Below are positions 15,558 to 23,639 of a stretch of 48,136 nt of DNA, piece by piece. Source of the DNA: an uncultured Prevotellaceae bacterium (GTDB lineage Bacteria; Bacteroidota; Bacteroidia; Bacteroidales; Bacteroidaceae); contig CAMJFC010000015.1 in assembly GCA_946404865.1 (NCBI GenBank), forward strand, positions 1 to 48,136, given 5' to 3'. A model generated the notes under the pieces. That model was given only the letters and a program-made list of their open reading frames with translations. It searched no databases and was not told where the DNA came from. Positions within the stretch are counted from its first letter, which is position 1. Every line of letters begins with the position of its first letter. Both the position numbers and the translations under genes were made by a program.

Positions 15558-15566
15558 GCAAATATA
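15558..15566 (-). promoter_or_regulatory. Promoter -7 box of the small membrane protein
   Basis: TATATTTGC on the minus strand. A TTTG complement at 15589-15592 is 22 nt away, slightly longer than the usual spacing. The upstream DNA is a long A/T-only run of AATAATAAT units. Confidence 0.5.
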
Positions 15567-15629
15567 ACACTTTTCGGACAATAAAAAACAAATAATAATA
15601 AAATAAAAAAAATAATAATAAAACAAATA

Positions 15630-15749
15630 ATGGCTATAAACAAAACCACCAAACGGACCATACAGCTTTACATCGACAACAAGGAAATCGACGGCAGCGT
15701 GCGATCTGAACCACCGTGCTGTGCCTCGAAAGAAGCCTCGGCTTTATGA
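15630..15749 (+). pseudogene. N-terminal stub of a tape-measure-like protein
   Basis: 39 residues starting MAINKTTKRTIQLYIDNKEI, the kind of opening seen in Bacteroidota tail tape-measure proteins, which are normally many hundreds of residues long. The frame stops at TGA 15747-15749, overlapping an ATG of the next frame. Most of the original gene is absent, probably by internal deletion near 15705. Confidence 0.5.
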
Positions 15750-15979
15750 ATGCGGTGAAGGGCAGGAAGATGTTCTTCATCGTGCAGGACAACAACGGTG
15801 AGTGGTATCTGATGGGCGACAAGTGGCACGGTGCGAAGCTGGCTCCTGACAGCGACGGTGCTGCGACGGGCGCATCGTGCACGGAGCGGAACCAGACGAC
15901 GCTGCGATTTCAGTATAACACGCCTCGCGCCTTTGTGTATGAGGGCGACACGGAGAATATCCTGACGGCTGCAGGGTGA
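15746..15979 (+). pseudogene. C-terminal piece of a phage tail-like protein
   Basis: 77 residues from ATG 15746 (frame open from GTG 15716). Contains GRKMFFIVQDNNGEWYLMGD and TTLRFQYNTPRAFVYEGD, which read as part of a beta-rich structural protein. A 4-bp ATGA overlap with the tape-measure stub would allow coupled translation, but the upstream residues (LCLERSLGF) look like a continuing domain, so a truncated gene is more likely than an intact small one. Confidence 0.45.
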
Positions 15980-15984
15980 GGTAC

Positions 15985-16075
15985 TTGGAACGTGGAACGT
16001 TGAACGTTGAACGTTGAATGTTGAACGTTGAATGTTGAATGTTGAACGTTGAACGTTGAATGTTGAACGTTGAGA
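15985..16075. repeat. Heptamer tandem array GTTGAAY
   Basis: About a dozen units of GTTGAAC or GTTGAAT between the phage-like genes. The same word family is found near nadE, parA, hicB and the acetyltransferase, showing the array type is shared between foreign and resident DNA. Confidence 0.85.
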
Positions 16076-16144
16076 TATCGGGAGTGGAATTTGTGGTTCT
16101 GCTCCCGTAATTTTATTGTCCTTTCGTGTGAAGGATGGAAACGC

Positions 16145-16153
16145 TATCTTTGT
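16145..16153 (+). promoter_or_regulatory. -7 box before the truncated phage-associated gene
   Basis: TATCTTTGT, 4 bp from the ATG at 16158, implying a nearly leaderless transcript. A TTTC at 16122 is in the -33 range. Confidence 0.5.
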
Positions 16154-16157
16154 GAGT

Positions 16158-16584
16158 ATGAAACTGACGAAGAATTATTTTGAGTGCAGGGCGGCTGCGA
16201 TGAAGTGGCTTGACAGGGATGTGCCTCGGCGTAACTATGCGGATGGTGTGCGTCTGCTGCAGCGCAGCGGCTATAAGCCCCATGTGGCCGCCCTGCTACT
16301 GCGCAAGGGTGAGCAGGAGTGGACGGTGGAGAAGCTGGCGGTGTGTCTGCGTGAGCTGATACAGATGTACTATAACCCTGACGACCCCCGGTATGACAGC
16401 GGTGCGGAGGATGTGGACGAGCTGAATGACCGCGAGGGCGCGACGGTGCCGGTACAGGGTGCCGATGCGCTGCTGTCGGAGGCCAAGTCGCTGAAGACAT
16501 CTGGAGCAGGTGTGACGCCCATGTCTGAAGTGATACAGGCGGTGACGCGTGCCTTTGCGGACGCATTCAAGCAGCGTGCGAAGC
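16158..16584 (+). pseudogene. N-terminal part of an unknown phage-associated protein, 3' truncated
   Basis: About 142 native residues from MKLTKNYFECRAAAMKWLDR, including RNYADGVRLLQRSGYKPHVA and an acidic Asp/Glu linker, until the frame enters the GH5 repeat at 16585 and stops at 16652 after 22 meaningless residues. The helical RxYxxGVxLLxxxGYKP region resembles the start of a hypothetical protein family in Bacteroidota prophages. The missing second half may be the fragment at 14508-14948 at the other end of the insert. Confidence 0.6.
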
Positions 16585-16787
16585 AAAAAGCCGTTTGCGG
16601 CAACTTTTCGGTCGTATCAATGTCTTATTACGGGTTATATTTCCGGAGGTAATCCCGGAGCATCTTGCCCGATTTCTTGATGACATCATCTTTCCATGGG
16701 CCGGTGGCGGTGGCACGGGGAAGAAGCATCGAACAGGTCTCGTCTTTGTCGGAGAGCGACCACGTCACCCAACTCACCTTGTGCTGC
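16585..16787. repeat. Right copy of the ~200-bp direct repeat (within intact GH5)
   Basis: Counterpart of 14305-14507. It comprises the 3' end of the resident GH5 gene and about 40 bp beyond its stop, up to the sharp border with the truncated phage-like gene. Confidence 0.9.
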
Positions 16788-17587
16788 TCCATACAGTCAA
16801 TCCATGCCTGCCACTCCACAGGGTTGAGCGGACCATTGCCAGAGGCTTCCATGCCGGCACTCTCGCTCACAAACACAGGCACGCCGCGGTTGATGGCATC
16901 GACCATGCGGTCGCGCAACTCTTGATGGTGTGTGGCGGCATAGAAGTGGACGGTGTACATGAGGTTGGTGAAGCCCGTCAAGGGACTGTCGGCCACGAGG
17001 TGGATGTCTTGGTCCCAATGGGGGCAGCCCATGAGGATGATGTTATCGGGGTCGTGGCGGCGTATCTCCGTAATCACCTCACGGGCATAGCCTTTCAGCG
17101 ACTCCCAAGAGTCGTTGACCGGCTCGTTGTAGAGCTCGTAAATCACGTGGGGATGTTTGCCGTATTTCTGTGCGATGTAACCGAAGAACTTCACGGCCTC
17201 GGCGGTGTGCATCTCGTGCGAGTGCCAATCGACGATAACGTAGAGGTTGTTCTTGATGGCGGCCTTGATGACCGGTTCGATGCACTGCAGGGCAAACTCG
17301 GGGTTGTCTAAATAGTGGTCCTCGACGGTCGATACGCCCATGGCGGCGCGTATCACGGTGGGGTGCCAGTCCTGCTTGAGCCATTTCACGGCTTTCTTGT
17401 TATAAAACCGCGGCCAGATGTTGTGCCAGCCGAAACTCACGCCGCGCAGCACCACGGGTTCACCGCTTTCGCTACACAGTTGAGTACCTACGACTTTCAG
17501 TTGTCCCCATTGTTTTACAGGGTCGAATGCCTTGACGCTCACTGCGCACATTAAGGCGATGAAGAGTGTAAAATAAAACTTTTTCAT
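16628..17587 (-). CDS. Secreted GH5 glycanase (cellulase-like)
   Basis: 319 residues with a signal peptide (MKKFYFTLFIALMCAVSVKA). It is a (beta/alpha)8 clan A hydrolase. N154-E155 in YELYNEPVND is the acid/base, E242 in VPVFVSESAG the nucleophile, and GVSFGWHNIWPRFYN near residue 50 is typical of subfamily 2 endoglucanases. It has one catalytic domain and no binding module, so likely cuts beta-1,4-glucan in the periplasm or outside. Its last 51 codons are duplicated at 14348-14503. There is no SusCD system beside it. Confidence 0.93.
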   Translation of the reverse strand: MKKFYFTLFIALMCAVSVKAFDPVKQWGQLKVVGTQLCSESGEPVVLRGVSFGWHNIWPRFYNKKAVKWLKQDWHPTVIRAAMGVSTVEDHYLDNPEFALQCIEPVIKAAIKNNLYVIVDWHSHEMHTAEAVKFFGYIAQKYGKHPHVIYELYNEPVNDSWESLKGYAREVITEIRRHDPDNIILMGCPHWDQDIHLVADSPLTGFTNLMYTVHFYAATHHQELRDRMVDAINRGVPVFVSESAGMEASGNGPLNPVEWQAWIDCMEQHKVSWVTWSLSDKDETCSMLLPRATATGPWKDDVIKKSGKMLRDYLRKYNP

Positions 17588-17643
17588 GGTAATGTACTTT
17601 TTGTATTACATTTCGTTTTTCAGACTGTGGAAACTATAAGAAA

Positions 17644-18435
17644 TCATGTGATTTTCAGCAGGTAGAACGCCGAGGTGGTGTAGAAATTGCGGAGCCAGGG
17701 GATGCGTGCGAGGGGACGCCATAACAGACGGGGTTTCAATCCGAATTTCTGCTTGTAGTGCGGATTGATGAACCACAATGTGCGGTCGATGATGGTATAG
17801 CCCGTCTCATGAGCCAACCGTTCAAACTTCTCCACTGGCATGCGCGAGCGTTTGATGCTCATCAGTTCGTCGATGCACCCTTGTGAGGCGCCGCTCAGAC
17901 GGAGCATGCCCCGGTACATGGGGTTGGGCCACAGATGCAACCACGGCAGTTTCGAGGCCAGCCCACGACTGATTTGCTGATGTCCGCCGAATGGATTCTG
18001 CCAAGCGGGAAAGCCGAAGAAGATGAGGCCATCCTGCTTGAGAAAGGGTTTGATATGGGTGAAGAAATCCGGCTTATAGGGCGGTTCAATGTGCTCGATG
18101 ACATCGTGGATGAGCACCAGGTCGTAGCGTTCGGCTTCGCTCTCGGGCTTGTCGGCCTCGATGAAATTGCGACTGAAGAATGTGCCTTGCTGACCGGCAG
18201 CATCAAAAAAAGCCTTGGCCTGCTCGATGCGGACGGCGCTCAGATCCAGTCCAGTGACCTGGCAACCTAACTCGGCAAAAGGCAGCAGGTTGCCCCCGTC
18301 GCCGCAGCCAATCTCTAACACACGGGTCGAGGCGTCCAGCGTCACGTGCGGACGCAGGTAGTCGAGGTAATAGTCGCGCGAGGTTGCGGCCAATTCGTTG
18401 AAGTATTGCTGTCTGTCTTGATGTCGCTGTTGCAT
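17644..18435 (-). CDS. Class I SAM-dependent methyltransferase
   Basis: 263 residues. Motif I is EIGCGDGGNLLPF (41-53), followed by GLDLS, and a motif like LVLIHDVIEHI precedes a Phe-rich segment (DGLIFFGFPAWQNPFGGHQ). The fold is of the UbiG/methyltransferase-11 type. The C-terminal third (about 150-263), rich in Trp/Arg/Pro, resembles enzymes acting on cell-surface sugars or lipids, but no substrate can be named. Flanked by a GH5 gene and GC-rich palindromes; it may be a single transcript. Confidence 0.82.
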   Translation of the reverse strand: MQQRHQDRQQYFNELAATSRDYYLDYLRPHVTLDASTRVLEIGCGDGGNLLPFAELGCQVTGLDLSAVRIEQAKAFFDAAGQQGTFFSRNFIEADKPESEAERYDLVLIHDVIEHIEPPYKPDFFTHIKPFLKQDGLIFFGFPAWQNPFGGHQQISRGLASKLPWLHLWPNPMYRGMLRLSGASQGCIDELMSIKRSRMPVEKFERLAHETGYTIIDRTLWFINPHYKQKFGLKPRLLWRPLARIPWLRNFYTTSAFYLLKIT

Positions 18436-18455
18436 GATAAAAGCCCCCTTTCCAT

Positions 18456-18473
18456 CTCTCCCCGAGGGGAGAG
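18456..18473. repeat. C-rich palindrome CTCTCCCC-GA-GGGGAGAG
   Basis: 8-bp arms around GA, between the methyltransferase and the phosphoesterase. Related copies are at 18547-18564 and 20642-20659, with half-copies at 20694-20716 and 33826-33852. Confidence 0.75.
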
Positions 18474-18535
18474 CGTAGATACCAGCGGGGTATGTGTCTT
18501 ATTAAGATGATATCATTAAATGAGTAAATCTGTAT

Positions 18536-19654
18536 TCATTGAGAGTCCCTCCCCTCGGGGAGGGTTCGGGAGGGGGCTAATTCTGCCACCACATACTCCG
18601 AGCGGGTGCCGATGCGGTATTTGCCGCCCCAGAGCCCCAGGCCGCTGCTGATGTAGTATCGGGTGTCGCCGCGCTGCCAGGGTCCGAACGCACACTCATA
18701 GGTGGCATCCGTGATCCATGAGATGGGCCACACCTGACCGTAGTGGGTGTGGCCGCTGAATTGGAAGTCGATGCCGCACTGCTCTGCCTCCTCCAAGTGA
18801 TAGGGCTGGTGGTCGAGAAGGACGGTATAGCGGGTGGTGTCGGCCGATTTCATGATGTCGGCCAACGCCTTGCGGTGTCGGTTGGTGCGGTCGTCACGTC
18901 CCACTATACACACATCATCGACCACTATGGCGGTGTCGCGCAAGAGGTGTATGCCCGCCTCATCATAAAACCGTTGTGCGGAGGGTTCTCCGCTGAAGTA
19001 TTCGTGATTGCCCAGACAAGCATAGACGGGCGCTTTCAAACGACGGAAAACCTCGGCCATCTTCTCTTCGTTCAGGGGGCGGATGCTCATGTCGATGATG
19101 TCGCCTGCGATGAACACCATATCGGGTTGCTCCGCATTGATGAGGTCTATCCACCGTTCCAACTCGGCACGGCGGTTATGATAACCTAAATGCAAGTCGC
19201 TCACCATCACGATGCGTTTCTGACTGCTGAGGGGCTTCTTGGTGGTCAGGTTCACCGTCTCACGGTATTTGTTGTTGTAGTGGATGTTGCCGTAGATGAA
19301 TAACCCGGCGATGAGCACGAAGATGACGCCCGCAGTGATGCCGTTGTGATACAGCCATGCCTTAGGTACCAACCTCACCAATCGGCCTAAGTCGAGCACC
19401 AGAAAGGTGATGAACAAGTAAAGTAAAACGAAGATGGACGACCAACCGATGTCATAAACCCATGAAGCCAACCCCAATGGCATGCTGTCGGTGAGTCGGA
19501 AGTTGAGGAACATCATGGCGAAGCACATCACGAGAATGGCGATGATGCACCACTTGATGCCCTTGGTAAAGGGAAGCACGCACCAGATGTGCCACAGCAC
19601 ATAGGCCAGGCCGCCGAACAGCAAGAGGGCAAAGAAGATGAAAAACATACGCAT
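18536..19654 (-). CDS. Membrane-anchored calcineurin-like metallophosphoesterase
   Basis: 372 residues. Four hydrophobic segments lie in the first 130 residues, then a metallophosphoesterase domain from about 148: VSDLHLGYHN (D, H ligands), FIAGDIIDM, CLGNHEYFSG (GNHE), and QFSGHTHYGQVWP (GHTH). All dimetal ligands are present. Such YkuE/YaeI-like proteins hydrolyse phosphoesters at the membrane; the substrate is unknown. The last 12 residues (APSRTLPEGRDSQ region) are encoded by a C-rich palindrome at 18547-18564 and are not part of the domain. Confidence 0.87.
   Translation of the reverse strand: MRMFFIFFALLLFGGLAYVLWHIWCVLPFTKGIKWCIIAILVMCFAMMFLNFRLTDSMPLGLASWVYDIGWSSIFVLLYLFITFLVLDLGRLVRLVPKAWLYHNGITAGVIFVLIAGLFIYGNIHYNNKYRETVNLTTKKPLSSQKRIVMVSDLHLGYHNRRAELERWIDLINAEQPDMVFIAGDIIDMSIRPLNEEKMAEVFRRLKAPVYACLGNHEYFSGEPSAQRFYDEAGIHLLRDTAIVVDDVCIVGRDDRTNRHRKALADIMKSADTTRYTVLLDHQPYHLEEAEQCGIDFQFSGHTHYGQVWPISWITDATYECAFGPWQRGDTRYYISSGLGLWGGKYRIGTRSEYVVAELAPSRTLPEGRDSQ
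18547..18564. repeat. C-rich palindrome inside the phosphoesterase 3' end
   Basis: CCCTCCCC-TC-GGGGAGGG, immediately before the stop codon of the phosphoesterase gene and read through as protein. Confidence 0.8.
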
Positions 19655-19687
19655 TCTAAATGTTCATGGGAGTTGGGAGCTCAATGT

Positions 19688-20554
19688 TCAGAGTATCGAC
19701 AGGGTATAGAAATACACCACTGCGGCGGGAATGGCCATGAGTGATGAGTCGAAACGGTCGAGCATGCCACCGTGTCCGGGCAGGATGTTGCCGCTGTCTT
19801 TCACGCCCAAGGTGCGTTTGAAGAGCGACTCAACGAGGTCGCCTAATGTGCCGAACACCACGACCACCAAGCCCAAACCTATCCACACGCCGGTGGTGAT
19901 GGGCGAGGACTCTCCGCTTAGACAACTGATGACCACAGCGGCGATGATGACGAACACGGCACCACCGATGCATCCCTCCCAACTCTTGCCGGGAGAGACG
20001 CGGGGGAAGAGTTTATGACGGCCGAACAGCGAGCCAGTGCAGTATGCGCCGGTGTCGTTCACCCAGAGGAAGATGAAGACGCTCAGGGGCAAGAGGTAAT
20101 TGTAAACGGCTCCGTCGGGTGTGTCTTGGAAAGCGAGGACATTGATGGTGGAGAAGGGCAGGGCGATATACATCTGACTTAACATCGTATAAGCCCAGTC
20201 GTGTACGGGGTTTTTCTCCATCAGAAACAGTTCCGACACCATCAAGTAGATGATGGTGACCAGATAGGGGATAAACAGGGCGGTTGGCGTAACCGAGTGC
20301 GACGGGGTGAAGCCAGTGCAGAACCCCGCCACGGCAAGGAAGAGATAGACACCGGCAGCCGTGCAGATAAAACGGTTGGTTTTGATGGACTCGTCTTTGT
20401 TCACCAGTCCCGTAAACTCCCAGATGGTGAGTCCGGTGATGAGGGCAAAGAGAAACACCATGGCGATGGGTTTCAAAAAACAAGTCACGAGGGCTGCCAC
20501 AAAGAGCACCCCCGTGATGGTTCTCACTATCAGATTCTTCTGTTTTTCTGTCAT
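19688..20554 (-). CDS. cdsA: Phosphatidate cytidylyltransferase
   Basis: 288 residues, about eight transmembrane segments. The CDP-alcohol signature lies near the C-terminus: GDLVESLFKRTLGVKDSGNI followed by LPGHGGMLDRFDS. It makes CDP-diacylglycerol from phosphatidic acid and CTP in the inner membrane, feeding all phospholipid synthesis. It follows ftsH and rsfS in the leftward unit, a usual Bacteroidota grouping. Confidence 0.95.
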   Translation of the reverse strand: MTEKQKNLIVRTITGVLFVAALVTCFLKPIAMVFLFALITGLTIWEFTGLVNKDESIKTNRFICTAAGVYLFLAVAGFCTGFTPSHSVTPTALFIPYLVTIIYLMVSELFLMEKNPVHDWAYTMLSQMYIALPFSTINVLAFQDTPDGAVYNYLLPLSVFIFLWVNDTGAYCTGSLFGRHKLFPRVSPGKSWEGCIGGAVFVIIAAVVISCLSGESSPITTGVWIGLGLVVVVFGTLGDLVESLFKRTLGVKDSGNILPGHGGMLDRFDSSLMAIPAAVVYFYTLSIL

Positions 20555-20688
20555 TCCTTTTTTTTTGAATAATATAGTGTCTATAGTATTTGTAGTAACT
20601 ATAGTTTTTATAGTATCTATAGAATAAATATAGTAACAACTCCCTCCCCGAGGGGAGGGTCGGGGTGGGGGCTATGGTTGGGGGCCTT
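20555..20688. repeat. cdsA-ftsH spacer with TATAG words and C-rich palindrome
   Basis: 20577-20636 repeats TATAGTRTYTATAG-like words; 20642-20659 is CCCTCCCC-GA-GGGGAGGG followed by TCGGGGTGGGGG. No gene. The palindromic family continues into the ftsH 3' end. Confidence 0.7.
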
Positions 20689-22665
20689 TTACTCGGGGAG
20701 GGCCGGGGTGGGGGTTTCTGTTCCTTTTTCCCCTTCTTCTTCCTCAAGAATCTCCTGTGAACGGCTCACCCATGGGCGTTTGCCGAAAATCTTCTCCACA
20801 TCCTCGGCGAAGATCACCTCGCTGCGGATGAGCATCTCGGCCAGCGCATTGTGACCCTCCTGATGCTCCAAGAGTATCTTCTTCGCACGGTCATATTGCT
20901 CGTTGACCATCTTCAGCACCTCATCGTCGATGACCTTGGCAGTCGTCTCGGAGTAGGGGCGTTGGAATTGGTATTCCTGGTTGTTGTAATAACAAATGTT
21001 AGGCAGTCGGTCGCTCATACCAGCATAGGCAATCATGCTGTAAGCGCTCTTGGTGGCACGCTCCAGGTCGTTCATCGCGCCGGTGGAAATCTGACCGATG
21101 AACAACTCCTCAGCTGCACGGCCGCCCATCAGCGAACACATCTCGTCGAGCATGGCTTCTTTGGTCGTGATTTGTCGCTCTTCGGGCAGATACCAAGCAG
21201 CTCCTAACGCACGACCGCGCGGTACGATGGTCACCTTGATGAGGGGTGCGGCATGCTCACAGAACCATGAGATGGTGGCGTGACCCGCTTCGTGCAGGGC
21301 GATGGCGCGTTTCTCTTGGGCCGTCATCACCTTGGTCTTTTTCTCCAGACCGCCGATGATGCGGTCAACGGCATCGAGGAAGTCTTGTTTGCTGACGGCG
21401 GTGGCGTCGCGACGGGCAGCAATCAGGGCCGCCTCATTGCATACGTTGGCGATGTCGGCACCCGAGAATCCCGGGGTCTGGCGTGCCAGCAGTTCCACGT
21501 CCACGCTGTCGTCTATCTTGACGGGTTTCAGATGGACTTCGAAAATCGCTTTACGCTCATTGAGGTCGGGCAGGTCCACATTGATCTGACGGTCGAAACG
21601 TCCAGCACGCAACAGAGCTTTGTCGAGCATGTCGGCACGGTTGGTGGCCGCTAAAATGATGACACCGCTGTTGGTGCCGAAACCGTCCATCTCGGTGAGC
21701 AGCGCATTGAGGGTGTTTTCACGCTCGTCGTTGCCACCCATGGCGGGGTTCTTGCTGCGGGCGCGTCCCACAGCGTCAATCTCATCGATGAAGATGATGC
21801 ACGGTGATTTCTCTTTCGCCTGACGGAACAAGTCGCGGACGCGTGACGCTCCCACGCCTACAAACATCTCCACGAAGTCACTGCCGCTCATCGAGAAGAA
21901 AGGCACGCCGGCCTCTCCCGCCACGGCCTTGGCCAACAGCGTCTTACCTGTACCCGGAGGGCCTACCAACAGGGCACCCTTGGGTATCTTGCCGCCTAAG
22001 TCTGTGTATTTCTGCGGGTTTTTCAGGAATTCAACAATCTCCTGCACTTCTTGCTTGGCACCTTCCTGGCCAGCCACATCTTTGAATGTGATGCCCAGTT
22101 CGTTGCCCTGCTCATACAATTTGGCCTTGCTCTTGCCCACACTGAAGACACCGCCTCCACTGCCGCCTCCGCTCATGCGACGCATCAGGAAGATCCAGAT
22201 GGCGATGAAGAAGATAAGCGGAGCCAGGTTGAGGAGGATGTCCAACAGACCACTGCCGTGTTTGTTCTCATAGCTGAGGTTACCGTTGAATTTCTCATTC
22301 TTCTTCGCTTCGGCGAGCACTTCTTCCAGCTTATCTACCGAACCGAATTCAACGTTGATATAAGGCTTAGAGCCGACCTTGTCGGTGCCGGCGTCAAACA
22401 CGTCGCGGATATGCTCGGGCTGCACATACATCTTCAACGTCTTTTCTTCTGAGTTGACGACGATTTCCTGTGCCCATCCGCTGTCCACATATTCAATGAA
22501 TTTAGCGTATGTGGCATCGCGGCTCAGCCCGTCGGGAGAGTTGCTGCCGCCAGTGTACCAAAAAATGCCTAATGCCACAAGGATGATGATGTAAATCCAA
22601 CTGAGGTTGAACTTGGGCATATTAGGCTTGTTGTTCTTGTTATTCTTATTATTATCCATTGCCAT
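20689..22665 (-). CDS. ftsH: ATP-dependent zinc metalloprotease FtsH
   Basis: 658 residues. A transmembrane helix near 22-40, a periplasmic domain, a second helix near 143-160, then AAA+ ATPase: Walker A GPPGTGKT (235-242), Walker [12 protein letters not shown], pore-loop [11 protein letters not shown], and second region of homology [20 protein letters not shown]. The zinc protease motif HEAGH is at 458-462. It degrades misfolded and regulatory membrane proteins. A Gly-rich linker (GGGSGGG) joins membrane and ATPase parts. Its last residues (TPTPALPE) come from C-rich intergenic repeat DNA. Confidence 0.97.
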   Translation of the reverse strand: MAMDNNKNNKNNKPNMPKFNLSWIYIIILVALGIFWYTGGSNSPDGLSRDATYAKFIEYVDSGWAQEIVVNSEEKTLKMYVQPEHIRDVFDAGTDKVGSKPYINVEFGSVDKLEEVLAEAKKNEKFNGNLSYENKHGSGLLDILLNLAPLIFFIAIWIFLMRRMSGGGSGGGVFSVGKSKAKLYEQGNELGITFKDVAGQEGAKQEVQEIVEFLKNPQKYTDLGGKIPKGALLVGPPGTGKTLLAKAVAGEAGVPFFSMSGSDFVEMFVGVGASRVRDLFRQAKEKSPCIIFIDEIDAVGRARSKNPAMGGNDERENTLNALLTEMDGFGTNSGVIILAATNRADMLDKALLRAGRFDRQINVDLPDLNERKAIFEVHLKPVKIDDSVDVELLARQTPGFSGADIANVCNEAALIAARRDATAVSKQDFLDAVDRIIGGLEKKTKVMTAQEKRAIALHEAGHATISWFCEHAAPLIKVTIVPRGRALGAAWYLPEERQITTKEAMLDEMCSLMGGRAAEELFIGQISTGAMNDLERATKSAYSMIAYAGMSDRLPNICYYNNQEYQFQRPYSETTAKVIDDEVLKMVNEQYDRAKKILLEHQEGHNALAEMLIRSEVIFAEDVEKIFGKRPWVSRSQEILEEEEGEKGTETPTPALPE

Positions 22666-22677
22666 AAAATAATAGTT

Positions 22678-23037
22678 TTAGTCGATGTCGGGAATGGTGG
22701 TCAGTTTCGCGTCTTGCCAGAGCGTTTCCAAATCATAGTATGAGCGCATGTCGGGCACGAAGATGTGTACCATCACATCCACATAGTCCATGGCCACCCA
22801 TACGGCGTTTTCCAAACCCACTACGCGTGTCGGTTTCTCACCCAGTTTCTCGCGCACGGTGTCGGTCACCGAGTCGGTGATGGCCTCCACCTGCAGGGGG
22901 GAGTTGCCCTCGCATATCACGAAATAGCGGCAGATGGTGCCGTCGATTTTACTCAGGTCGGCCACTACGATGCCGCGCCCTTTTTTCTCTTGTATTCCCT
23001 TGGTAATGTAGCGTACTAATTTCTTTGTTTCGTCCAT
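22678..23037 (-). CDS. rsfS: Ribosomal silencing factor RsfS
   Basis: 119 residues of the RsfS/DUF143 fold: KGRGIVVADLSKIDGTICRY, FVICEGNSPLQVEAITDSV and GLENAVWVAMDYVDVMVHIF. It binds uL14 on the large ribosomal subunit and blocks subunit joining when nutrients are scarce. It lies 12 bp upstream of ftsH and is the first gene of the rsfS-ftsH-cdsA unit, with a well-formed promoter. Confidence 0.93.
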   Translation of the reverse strand: MDETKKLVRYITKGIQEKKGRGIVVADLSKIDGTICRYFVICEGNSPLQVEAITDSVTDTVREKLGEKPTRVVGLENAVWVAMDYVDVMVHIFVPDMRSYYDLETLWQDAKLTTIPDID

Positions 23038-23064
23038 GAAAAATGATGATTCTCAAATTTTTGC

Positions 23065-23097
23065 ACAAAGGTACGATTAAGCGAGCGAAAAACCAAA
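23065..23097 (-). promoter_or_regulatory. rsfS-ftsH-cdsA promoter
   Basis: On the minus strand: -33 TTTG (23094-23097), 20-nt spacer, -7 TACCTTTGT (23065-23073), 28 bp before the rsfS ATG. Confidence 0.75.
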
Positions 23098-23202
23098 TTT
23101 TTTGTTTTTTTTATCTTTGTCAGACTGTTTGGTAGCTATTCTGCACATGGCTCTTTCGTGTCATATTCAGGAAAGAAATTAAAATAATTTGACTCAACTT
23201 TC

Positions 23203-23250
23203 AGAAGTTAAAGAAGTTAAAGAAGTTAAGGAAGTTAGAGAAGTTAAAGG
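23203..23250. repeat. Nine-bp tandem array GAAGTTAAA
   Basis: Five near-identical units. The 328-bp gap 23038-23365 holds this array, the rsfS promoter and the tRNA terminator; I see no gene in it. Confidence 0.8.
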
Positions 23251-23334
23251 ACATTAGTCAAAGTATTCCTGCTCTTTGATGTATAGTCCATGGTGAAATA
23301 ATAATCATTGTTCGCAAGCTTCATATAACGCAAA

Positions 23335-23360
23335 AGAGACATCTCCGAAAAGATGTCTCT
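23335..23360 (-). terminator. Terminator of tRNA-Gln
   Basis: Perfect 10-bp stem AGAGACATCT/AGATGTCTCT (6-nt loop), followed on the minus strand by TTTTGCG, 6 bp after the tRNA end. Confidence 0.85.
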
Positions 23361-23365
23361 CTGCG

Positions 23366-23436
23366 TTGGGATACTCGGACTCGAACCAAGAATGACAGGA
23401 CCAGAATCTGTAGTGTTACCATTACACCATATCCCA
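23366..23436 (-). tRNA. tRNA-Gln (anticodon CTG)
   Basis: The minus strand folds as a cloverleaf: acceptor TGGGATA/TATCCCA (7 bp), D stem GTGT/ACAC, anticodon arm ACAGA-TTCTGGT-CCTGT with CTG at positions 34-36 (one A-C mismatch at the stem base by the loop), T arm CTTGG-TTCGAGT-CCGAG, discriminator A. CCA is not encoded. It is flanked by its own promoter and terminator, so it is a single-gene unit. Confidence 0.95.
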
Positions 23437-23465
23437 ATGTGATTCACAATTCCCTAATTGCGACT

Positions 23466-23498
23466 GCAAAGGTAAGGACATTTTTTGAAACTTCCAAA
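23466..23498 (-). promoter_or_regulatory. tRNA-Gln promoter
   Basis: -33 TTTG (23495-23498), 20-nt spacer, -7 TACCTTTGC (23466-23474), 29 bp before the mature tRNA 5' end. Confidence 0.8.
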
Positions 23499-23639
23499 TT
23501 TTTTTGAAAGTTTTTTCAAAAAATATCCACGAAACGGCCAAATACTATGAAAAAGAGGGGTATATTGTCCACGAAACCCACGAAGCGGAAACATAAACGC
23601 GGGACTCACCTTCGTGAATCCCGCGCCGTATCTGATGGA

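Larger units (their letters stand above)
14508..16584. mobile_element. Phage-like remnant (~2.1 kb) between the two GH5 3' ends
   Basis: Contains, in order, a 5'-truncated gene, an intact HK97 gp10-like gene, a small opposite-strand membrane-protein gene, a broken tape-measure-like start fused to another tail-like segment, a heptamer array, and a 3'-truncated gene. Both end genes are cut exactly at the repeat borders. No integrase, transposase or plasmid replication gene is present, so it cannot move alone; it may be a deletion relic or a passenger carried in by recombination. Confidence 0.7.

Noticed and set aside
15985..16075. Possible CRISPR-like array
   Set aside because: Units are 7 bp with no spacers; no cas gene is present anywhere in the window.
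14508..16584. Complete integrative element
   Set aside because: No integrase, transposase or replication gene, and both terminal genes are truncated, so only a remnant is claimed.
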